From Rhodobacteraceae bacterium Water-Bin34 (GTDB lineage Bacteria; Pseudomonadota; Alphaproteobacteria; Rhodobacterales; Rhodobacteraceae), in contig FZLS01000012.1 in NCBI GenBank assembly GCA_900197625.1, positions 1 through 50,884 on the forward strand: 50,884 nucleotides of DNA, read 5' to 3'. The notes beneath the pieces were generated by a model. The model saw only the letters and a list, made by a program, of their open reading frames with translations. It ran no database searches and was not told the origin of the DNA. The translations under genes were made by a program, and so were the position numbers. Every line of letters begins with the position of its first letter. The stretch's first letter is position 1. Shown here piece by piece: positions 42,909-48,865 of this stretch.

Positions 42909-44359
42909 TATATATTTACTCCAATATCGGCAGTTTCACTTTCAATTAATTCTTCTTGGCCACTATGGTCAAACTTAACAATATTAATAGTTGTATGTAA
43001 AGTACCTTCAGTCATTTTATGATTTGTTGATTTAATCATATATCTGCCTGATAATGTATCGTTCATACTAATTACAGAATCAACACCGTCCAAAGCTTTT
43101 ATTTCTAACATTATAATTTGACCTGGTCGTAAATCTAATCGACCTTTTAATTGAGCCATAATGTTTGTATTATGAAGATGGTGATAATAAGAAACTCTGT
43201 TATGTACAATATCAGCAAAGCGCTGATCATGTTTAATATTAGATGGACTATCACCGTCTCCATTATAATCTTTAAATACCATAAACGTTCTTGCGTTTTC
43301 TTGTTTAAACGTATCTTTTCTAAACTTTTCGGTATGTGGATTATCTTTTATTTCTCGAGGCTTACCAGTCATATCAACATATGATGTTTTTGAGAAATCA
43401 AACATTGAATCTGTTAATCTCTTTTTAAGTAAATCAACTTGAATAACTCTATTTACATATGCTCCTGAAGTTAAATCAGTTGATGTATCAATACCTTTTG
43501 ATAAAACTTGTAAATCTTCTATTCGATTAAATTGCGCCTCTACGTTTTTAGCATCTAAATCTACAACTGGCGCATAGAATAATTTTTCAATATTAAGTTT
43601 ATCTTCAGCATACAAATTATTTGCTCTTTTAATAAAGAATTCGTCTGTGCAAAAATAGAAATCTTCAATTGTCTCAAAAAATCTAAATGTTTGAGAAGGT
43701 GTTGAAGGATTATATGATCTTGATGCTGCAAAGTACATTGCTTCAGATGGTTCTAAATCTGGAATAATAAGTTGCGTTTGGTTTTTTGTTTTCTGAACAA
43801 AAAGAGATCTATCGGGATCGTCTTGAGATTTGCCATCTTTAATTAAATCATAAACTTTAGTTTCATAAGGAAGTGGTATTTTAGATTTTTTTAATTTTGG
43901 GTCTACAATATCGGCTGGTCTTAATTTAGCATAGCCTTTAGTAAACATATCATGCGCCATAGCATCTGGAGTATTAAGATAAGATGTGAGAATTTTTCTG
44001 GTAGACGCGTTAAATGACTGCTTTGAAACAAAATGAATAGTATATGTTACAGCATTAGAACTTGGCCTTGGCATAATATTAGATACTCTATGCACACGTG
44101 CAGCAATGAATACTTCTGTCTTAAAATCCATTCCAACTAAAGTAAGGTTTAATGTTTCTTCGCCTCTAATGGGCATACCTTCTAATACATTAGAAGAATC
44201 AAGAATATTAATGCTCCCACTATAAGCAACGGCATCCATAGACTGATTAATCTCAAACCCATAAACATAGTTTGATGATAAATCTCGTCTAGTATTACCG
44301 TCATATGAAATAAGCTCTACTCGAGTTACTTCGACTGTTCCGGGATTAAAATCGTCCAT
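42908..44359 (-). CDS. gp27: Baseplate hub protein, gp27-like (483 aa)
   Basis: The N-terminal half has FEINQSMDAVAYSGSINILDS, GEETLNLTLVGM and VTYTIHFVSKQSFNA, the strand order of the first tail-hub barrel of gp27/gpD-type proteins. The C-terminal end (GQIIMLEIKALDGVDS, LSGRYMIKSTNHKMTEG, LHTTINIVKF) is the typical end of phage hub proteins, where the last barrel reads G.y.V....H. Length 483, against 391 in T4, is usual for marine relatives. gp27 trimers form the hub to which the gp5 spike binds, and the spike gene follows with a one-base overlap. It begins one base before the stop of the small 85-aa gene. Confidence 0.8.
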   Translation of the reverse strand: MDDFNPGTVEVTRVELISYDGNTRRDLSSNYVYGFEINQSMDAVAYSGSINILDSSNVLEGMPIRGEETLNLTLVGMDFKTEVFIAARVHRVSNIMPRPSSNAVTYTIHFVSKQSFNASTRKILTSYLNTPDAMAHDMFTKGYAKLRPADIVDPKLKKSKIPLPYETKVYDLIKDGKSQDDPDRSLFVQKTKNQTQLIIPDLEPSEAMYFAASRSYNPSTPSQTFRFFETIEDFYFCTDEFFIKRANNLYAEDKLNIEKLFYAPVVDLDAKNVEAQFNRIEDLQVLSKGIDTSTDLTSGAYVNRVIQVDLLKKRLTDSMFDFSKTSYVDMTGKPREIKDNPHTEKFRKDTFKQENARTFMVFKDYNGDGDSPSNIKHDQRFADIVHNRVSYYHHLHNTNIMAQLKGRLDLRPGQIIMLEIKALDGVDSVISMNDTLSGRYMIKSTNHKMTEGTLHTTINIVKFDHSGQEELIESETADIGVNI

Positions 44360-44617
44360 TTACCTGTCTTTTATTTTCCGTGCAAATTCTTTTGTGATAA
44401 GTGGCAGATAACCTTTATCAATAAGGAATATTTCTTTTTTGTTTTCGTTTTCGGCCAATTCTTGATCGTAAACTTTCCATTCTTTCCACTCTTCAGGAAT
44501 GATTCGTTTAATAATAATCTTACGACCTTGTTCAGTTCGTAGAATAATGCGATCTTCTTTACGCAAATAAATCGTTTGGAAAGATTCTGGCGCTAATTTT
44601 ACTATGTCTACTGCCAT
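44360..44617 (-). CDS. Conserved-looking small protein of unknown function (85 aa)
   Basis: An 85-residue, highly charged protein (MAVDIVKLAPESFQTIYLRK ... KIKDR) with alternating strands in the first half and helices in the second. It sits tightly between gp53 and the gp27-like gene with almost no spacing, so it is very probably translated. No motif, signal peptide or membrane segment was recognised. Position among baseplate hub and wedge genes suggests a minor baseplate or assembly protein. I do not recognise the family. Confidence 0.6.
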   Translation of the reverse strand: MAVDIVKLAPESFQTIYLRKEDRIILRTEQGRKIIIKRIIPEEWKEWKVYDQELAENENKKEIFLIDKGYLPLITKEFARKIKDR

Positions 44618-44620
44618 CTT

Positions 44621-44992
44621 TTATACAACCTTATAGTAATAGATAATGTTATCACCATTATCGTCTTTTGTCCATTCAACAACTTCATCACCGACTTTAC
44701 CAGATTCTTCTCTATACTTTTCTACTAAATACGCGTTAAAATCAGCTTCTGCCATTGGCCACTGATGATAAGGATCAATAATATTATTTGATATATTAAC
44801 TAACCAAACATAGTCTGGCGAACCATAATAAGCGTTTGCAACATCTTCTGCTCTATAACCTTCTTTAACTGTGTAAGGTAAATATAGCATAGGATTAGAA
44901 GTAACAAAATTCGTAAAACTATTTCTACGAGTAATATCTTTTACCTGCACACCTTCATAATTTATTGTTGGAAATTTTGAAAAATATTTCAT
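44621..44992 (-). CDS. gp53: Baseplate wedge subunit gp53 (123 aa)
   Basis: The segment AEDVANAYYGSPDYVWLVNISNN and then DPYHQWPMAEADF matches T4 gp53, which has ANAIYGNPQLYWVLLMCNDNYDPYYGW at the same place. The N-terminus (FPTINYEGVQVKDITRRNSF) is the extended segment before it. At 123 residues it is shorter than T4 gp53 (196) because the C-terminal helical part is reduced. gp53 clamps neighbouring wedges together around the hub. The ATG overlaps the gp48 stop by one base. Confidence 0.88.
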   Translation of the reverse strand: MKYFSKFPTINYEGVQVKDITRRNSFTNFVTSNPMLYLPYTVKEGYRAEDVANAYYGSPDYVWLVNISNNIIDPYHQWPMAEADFNAYLVEKYREESGKVGDEVVEWTKDDNGDNIIYYYKVV

Positions 44993-46062
44993 TATGCAGT
45001 CCTTGAATTATTTTGCGCGGGATATTGACTTGGATCAAAGTTTATTGCAACTTCTTCTTCATCCAGTACTGCGCCGTCAGTTTGTAATGATGGAGCACCA
45101 TAATCTTGAGCTGTTTCAATTTGCAGTTCTTGTAGATTTAACGATATTTGAACTCCGGCTGGTCTTCCTCCTGCCATTACTGCCAATGTTCCGCCGGCAG
45201 CATAGTCAACAGTCATAGAAGTAACCATACAAGGCTTAAACTTCATATAAAATGTATCATCAACGCCAATAAGAAATATCTTACATGTACGTGGAAACTT
45301 TAAGAAAGCCTTTTTAATACCTTCAGATCCTGTACCAATATCTACTGCTTCGGGTAATACGTTTAACTTTAAGGCTTTAATAACATCTTGAATTCTTTGA
45401 GAATCTCTTGGATTATCTGGATATAGGTCCCATTGAAAAGTATGAGTTCTAAGTGATACACCTTCAAATGAAATTGTTTCTCTTGGGTTTAATGATTGAC
45501 CAACCGACAGATTTACTGCTCCAGCTAAACTATCTGGAATAAATTTAGATAACATAAATCTAGTCATACTTGCTGCATCGGCTGTAGATGTTTCAGTAAT
45601 ACTTTTTATTAAATTATTTATTGCGCCACTACTTCCGCTCGTGGCTGAAGCGGCCATTGCACCCATATTTTGTATTGCCTTTGGAATTTCTTTAATAGAA
45701 CCTCCATCTCCTTGAGATGCTTTTATAGCAGTTTGTACCATTCCTTCAATTAAAGGATTTTGCTGCATGTTATTATATATCAAACCAGTACTATCTTGTA
45801 ATTGCTTTGGAAACGGCAATTCAATAGAATTAGTACTACGTATGCCAACACCGCTTGATCTATTTTCAGCAATAAGTCCAGAACCTGTATTAGATACACT
45901 TTCACCGAACTTATCTTTGAAACCCTCGTAAGAATAATCTTCAAAGATCATAAGCATGCTATGAGGAAAAGGCTTGTCTGGAAATCTAATAAGATGAGAC
46001 TGAGAGGCATTCATCCGTTCGTTGTTATCTATTGTTTTTTCTGGCCGTGTTGATTCTGCCAT
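44992..46062 (-). CDS. gp48: Baseplate tail-tube cap gp48 (356 aa)
   Basis: The length (356) is close to T4 gp48 (364). The C-terminal part has FKPCMVTSMTVDYAAGG, GRPAGVQISLNLQELQIET, the usual final strands of gp48 (x.P..v....vdY...G...P..v.i.L...E...T). The middle contains EGVSLRTHTFQWDLYPDNPR and IKALKLNVLPEA, the conserved tube-fold strands and linker. gp48 sits on the hub under the tail tube and, with gp54, starts tube polymerisation. It is the first gene of the minus-strand block and carries an exact late promoter 38 nt upstream. Confidence 0.88.
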   Translation of the reverse strand: MAESTRPEKTIDNNERMNASQSHLIRFPDKPFPHSMLMIFEDYSYEGFKDKFGESVSNTGSGLIAENRSSGVGIRSTNSIELPFPKQLQDSTGLIYNNMQQNPLIEGMVQTAIKASQGDGGSIKEIPKAIQNMGAMAASATSGSSGAINNLIKSITETSTADAASMTRFMLSKFIPDSLAGAVNLSVGQSLNPRETISFEGVSLRTHTFQWDLYPDNPRDSQRIQDVIKALKLNVLPEAVDIGTGSEGIKKAFLKFPRTCKIFLIGVDDTFYMKFKPCMVTSMTVDYAAGGTLAVMAGGRPAGVQISLNLQELQIETAQDYGAPSLQTDGAVLDEEEVAINFDPSQYPAQNNSRTA

Positions 46063-46080
46063 TTGTACTATCCTTTGGAT

Positions 46081-46088
46081 TATAAATA
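46081..46088 (+). promoter_or_regulatory. T4-type late promoter element TATAAATA (rightward)
   Basis: Exact TATAAATA on the plus strand, ending 38 nt before the gp4 GTG start. It faces the leftward element at 46101-46108 across 12 bp. Predicted transcript start is near 46095. Confidence 0.82.
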
Positions 46089-46100
46089 ATTTATTATTTC

Positions 46101-46108
46101 TATTTATA
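46101..46108 (-). promoter_or_regulatory. T4-type late promoter element TATAAATA (leftward)
   Basis: Exact TATAAATA on the minus strand, 38 nt upstream of the gp48 ATG. Predicted transcript start is near 46094, directly next to the start of the rightward transcript. Both polymerases would need overlapping DNA. Confidence 0.82.
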
Positions 46109-46126
46109 ACTAATTGTGAGGTGTCG

Positions 46127-46591
46127 GTGGCTTATAGTGGACGGTTTAAACCAAAAAATCCATCTAAATATAAAGGTGACCCTACTAAGATTATTTATCG
46201 GTCTATGTGGGAGTTCAAATTTTTTCGGTATGTAGATGTACATCCTGACGTAATATGGTGGCAAAGTGAAGAAGTGATTGTACCTTATTATTCACCGATC
46301 GACGGAAAGCGTCATAGATACTTTCCAGATGTTATAGTACATAGTAAAGTACCATTATCAAAAGGTGGTGGCGAAAAGACTTTAATGATTGAGATTAAAC
46401 CTAAATATCAGACAGTGCCACCTGACATAAATAAGAAGAAGACATCAACAGGTCGAGTCTCGAGAAGATATTTAAATGAGGTTAAGACTTGGGGTACTAA
46501 TGAAGCAAAATGGAAAGCAGCTCGCGCATATTGTAATCAACGCGGCTGGGATTTTCAGATATATACAGAAGATCAACTAGGAATCAAATAA
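46127..46591 (+). CDS. gp4: Head completion protein gp4 (154 aa)
   Basis: The protein begins (M)AYSGRFKPKNPSKYKGDP and continues with IIYRSMWEFKFFRY and the PD...EIKP region. This matches T4-type gp4 (150 aa). The start is the GTG at 46127, preceded by GAGG with proper spacing; an upstream ATG at 46022 would add a non-homologous hydrophobic leader lying before the late promoter and is rejected. Asp in RYFPDVIV and the ExK in MIEIKPK give a PD-(D/E)xK nuclease-like pattern, and T4-family gp4 has been reported to be a nuclease needed for head morphogenesis. It works at the portal end after packaging. It is coupled by TAATG to the next gene. Confidence 0.88.
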   Translation: MAYSGRFKPKNPSKYKGDPTKIIYRSMWEFKFFRYVDVHPDVIWWQSEEVIVPYYSPIDGKRHRYFPDVIVHSKVPLSKGGGEKTLMIEIKPKYQTVPPDINKKKTSTGRVSRRYLNEVKTWGTNEAKWKAARAYCNQRGWDFQIYTEDQLGIK

Positions 46592-47214
46592 TGGCATCAA
46601 TGTTCGACGACATACTCCTTAAAGGAATACGATCTGGTAAAGCACCAGCGCGTACAGACGCAGCTAGACAGTGGTATAGAGATCAAGCCAAAGGTGTAAC
46701 TCGTACAAATAGAAATAGATCCAAAGGTGATAAACTCATTAAAGAGTTAAGACAAGATAATAGCAGACGCCAAGATTCTAGGTTTATGATGGGAAATATG
46801 TACTTATTTGCATATGATCCCAAACATAAAGACACTTTACCATATTATGACCGGTTTCCGCTTATTTTTCCAATAAATAAAGCAAAGGGTGGGTTTCTTG
46901 GTATCAATATGCATTATTTGCCACCGATTTTAAGAGCAAAATTAATGGATCAATTGTATACAGTGTTAACAAATAAAGCATTCGACGAAACAACGAGACT
47001 ATCTGCGTCATATAAAGTACTTAATAGTGCGGCAAAATTTAAAGAGTTTCAGCCAACTATTAAACATTATTTGAATGCACATGTAAGAACTAAACCAGCA
47101 TATATCAATCCATCAGAATGGGATATTGCATTGTTCTTACCGACTCAACAGTTTGTTGGTGCTACTGCTACCCAAGTATATGCTGATTCTAGACGAATCG
47201 TAAGAGGAAGATAA
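46591..47214 (+). CDS. gp2: Probable DNA end protector protein gp2 (207 aa)
   Basis: A basic, mainly helical protein. The first 60 residues are Arg/Lys-rich (AARQWYRDQAKGVTRTNRNR). The core reads MYLFAYDPKHKDTLPYYDRFP, LIFPI, GFLGINMHYLPPILRAKLMDQL and AYINPSEWDIALFLPTQQF. I recognise this core from marine T4-like phages, where it is annotated as gp2. In T4 gp2 protects packaged DNA ends from RecBCD and its gene neighbours gp4, as here. T4 gp2 is longer (274 aa). The assignment rests on remembered similarity and the gp4 neighbourhood, so a different virion role is possible. It is coupled to both neighbours by TAATG overlaps. Confidence 0.65.
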   Translation: MASMFDDILLKGIRSGKAPARTDAARQWYRDQAKGVTRTNRNRSKGDKLIKELRQDNSRRQDSRFMMGNMYLFAYDPKHKDTLPYYDRFPLIFPINKAKGGFLGINMHYLPPILRAKLMDQLYTVLTNKAFDETTRLSASYKVLNSAAKFKEFQPTIKHYLNAHVRTKPAYINPSEWDIALFLPTQQFVGATATQVYADSRRIVRGR

Positions 47215-47975
47215 TGGCATTTAACATATCAGAATTTAAAACGCAATTAGATTGGTTCGGTGGTCCATCGCGCGGTTCTTTATTCGAAGTACAAATATCA
47301 AGACCAGCAAACATAAAGTCAAGAGCAAGTTCAAGAGATCTTATATTCTTTTGTAAAAACGCCTCCGTTCCAGGTATTGTATTTAATACAGTACAGAATG
47401 ATCAGGTCGCTCAGTTTCGTAAATTAATGCCTTTGGGTGTTAACACTGAACCGGTTCAAGCAATCTTTATGCTTGATTCAGATCATCAAATATTATCCTT
47501 TTTCCACTCGTGGGCTCAAAATGTAGTTAATATAAGTACTGCCGCTGGCTCATTTGCAGAAGTAGATGGTAAGTTACCATTTGAAATAGGATATAAAGAC
47601 AACTACGCATGTAGAGTAGTAATTAGACAATACTCTACTAATTATGAAGAATCAGGTCAGTATTACGAAGTAATATTAGATAATGCATTTCCAATGATGA
47701 TTGGTGATGTTGATTTAGCGTGGGAAAATAATGATTCATTCTCAGTATTACCAGTATCTCTTCAATATGATAGAATACAATTTAGTGGTGAAAGAATTGG
47801 ATCACCTACCGCAAGATTCGGTAGAGGAAATGGTTTACTAGGATTAATACAACAGATCGGCGCCGTTGGTCAATTAATCGGAGCTGACCTTGTACCAACA
47901 TCGGTGCAAGACGCAGTAAACAAATATACAAGAGTAAATAACAAAGTGCGTCGAATAAAAGACTTTTTTGGTTAA
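47214..47975 (+). CDS. gp54: Tail-tube-fold protein, probably gp54 tube initiator (253 aa)
   Basis: Residues 1-190 show the tail-tube beta-barrel order: SLFEVQISRPANI, FFCKNASVPGIVF, FRKLMPLGVN, AIFMLDSDHQILSFFHSWAQ and a final DLAWENNDSFSVLPVSLQYD strand. This fold is shared by T4 gp19 (163 aa) and by the hub-to-tube adaptors gp54 and gp48. The added C-terminal helical tail (GLLGLIQQIGAVGQLIGADL) and length favour gp54, which in T4 is 320 aa. gp19 cannot be excluded. It precedes the gp26-like gene by 14 nt. The usual T4 pair 48-54 is split here by the strand switch. Confidence 0.65.
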   Translation: MAFNISEFKTQLDWFGGPSRGSLFEVQISRPANIKSRASSRDLIFFCKNASVPGIVFNTVQNDQVAQFRKLMPLGVNTEPVQAIFMLDSDHQILSFFHSWAQNVVNISTAAGSFAEVDGKLPFEIGYKDNYACRVVIRQYSTNYEESGQYYEVILDNAFPMMIGDVDLAWENNDSFSVLPVSLQYDRIQFSGERIGSPTARFGRGNGLLGLIQQIGAVGQLIGADLVPTSVQDAVNKYTRVNNKVRRIKDFFG

Positions 47976-47989
47976 TGGAGAAATAAATT

Positions 47990-48691
47990 ATGGCTTTACC
48001 TAAAATCGAATTACCGATTTTTGAATTGGAATTACCTTCAACAGGAGAGGCAGTTAAATACAGGCCTTTTACTGTTAAGGAAGAAAAAATATTGCTAGTG
48101 GCGCAAGAATCAAATGACGCTCAGCAAGAACTAATGGCAGTTAAACAAGTTGTTAATAATTGTTTAGTTGATAAAAAAGTTGAAGAACTTGCAATGTTTG
48201 ATTTAGAATATATTCTTTTAATATTAAGATCTAAATCAGTTGATAATATGATTGAATTTCAGATTACAGATCCTGAAACAGATAAAATTGTTGAGTTAAA
48301 ATTAGATATTGAAAGTGTTACTTTAACTACACCAGATAATAATAGAACAGAAGTTAAGATTAACGATGAATACACATTGTATTTAAAGTATCCATCAATA
48401 GATGAATATGCTAAGATTTTAGTTATGGATACTCAAGATCCTTTAGTTAACTATGTTTTAATGGTTGCATGTATGGATAAAGTAGCCTCTGAAGATGAAG
48501 TATCGCATTTTAAAGACTACAGCGAAGAAGATATCGCAGGTTTTGTAGATAATTTAGGTGCAGATGTTATCCAAGGTATTCAAGAATTTTTTGAGAATAT
48601 CCCTAGGTTAAGACATGAAATGAAATATACTAATGCTGATGGAAATGAAAAGACCTTTGTCGTGGAGGGCATGCGCAGTTTTTTTATCTAG
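47990..48691 (+). CDS. gp26: Baseplate hub/assembly protein gp26-like, unshifted product (233 aa)
   Basis: The opening ALPKIELPIFELELPSTGE, then YRPFTVKEEKILLVA, is the conserved start of the T4 gp26 family (baseplate T4 type; T4 gp26 is 208 aa). The remainder is a mixed helix/strand protein with MFDLEYILLILRSKSVD and DPLVNYVLMVACMD. In the zero frame it ends ...MRSFFI and stops at TAG 48689-48691, directly after a T7 run. The start ATG has a GGAGAAATAAATT leader. gp26 takes part in hub assembly in T4. A shifted longer product is predicted (see the entries at 48664 and 48685). It sits immediately upstream of the tape-measure-like gene. Confidence 0.82.
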   Translation: MALPKIELPIFELELPSTGEAVKYRPFTVKEEKILLVAQESNDAQQELMAVKQVVNNCLVDKKVEELAMFDLEYILLILRSKSVDNMIEFQITDPETDKIVELKLDIESVTLTTPDNNRTEVKINDEYTLYLKYPSIDEYAKILVMDTQDPLVNYVLMVACMDKVASEDEVSHFKDYSEEDIAGFVDNLGADVIQGIQEFFENIPRLRHEMKYTNADGNEKTFVVEGMRSFFI

Positions 48692-48750
48692 TGCTGTGTC
48701 ATACCTCGCTGGGTGACTATTATCAAATCATCTTTGCAATGGCACAGCAC
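48664..48750 (+). promoter_or_regulatory. Programmed -1 ribosomal frameshift signal
   Basis: Three elements occur in order. An internal Shine-Dalgarno GGAGGG lies at 48664-48669. After 9 nt there is a T7 slippery run (T TTT TTT, 48679-48685) in phase with the gp26 frame. After a 5-nt spacer, a 12-bp stem pairs GTGCTGTGTCAT (48691-48702) with ATGGCACAGCAC (48739-48750), with one G-U pair and a 36-nt loop. Spacing closely follows the E. coli dnaX signal. The -1 frame opens a 56-codon extension. Confidence 0.8.
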
Positions 48751-48855
48751 CACAATTGGTCGTTAAATGAGATTGAAAATATGTTACCATATGAAAGAGA
48801 ATTATATTTTGGAATGATCGTAGAATTTATTGCTAAGCAAAACGAAAATAATTAG
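48685..48855 (+). CDS. -1 frame extension of gp26-like protein (gp26-frameshift product, gp51 position; 56 codons)
   Basis: Reading in the -1 frame from TAT at 48685 gives 56 codons and stops with TAG at 48853-48855. The peptide includes SLGDYYQIIFAMAQHHNW, then LNEIENMLPYERELY and MIVEFIAKQNENN, a helical sequence clearly of protein-coding type. Joined to the first 232 residues of gp26 it predicts a 288-aa shifted product. The peptide resembles what I recall of small proteins annotated as gp51 (hub assembly catalyst) in marine T4-like phages. Alternatives are a separate gene starting at GTG 48691 by TAGTG coupling, or at ATG 48739. Neither has a clear own ribosome site, so frameshifting is preferred. 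The next gene starts 10 nt after the stop. Confidence 0.72.
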   Translation, partial: YLVLCHTSLGDYYQIIFAMAQHHNWSLNEIENMLPYERELYFGMIVEFIAKQNENN

Positions 48856-48865
48856 GAAGAAATAA

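Noticed and set aside
46022-46126. Upstream ATG giving gp4 a 35-residue hydrophobic N-terminal extension
   Set aside because: It would begin inside the gp48 coding end, before the rightward late promoter. The GTG at 46127 has a ribosome site and gives the normal gp4 N-terminus.
48691-48855. Independent small gene starting at GTG 48691 (TAGTG overlap)
   Set aside because: Possible, but no ribosome site sits at the correct distance and the start lies at the base of the stem. The frameshift cassette explains the arrangement better.
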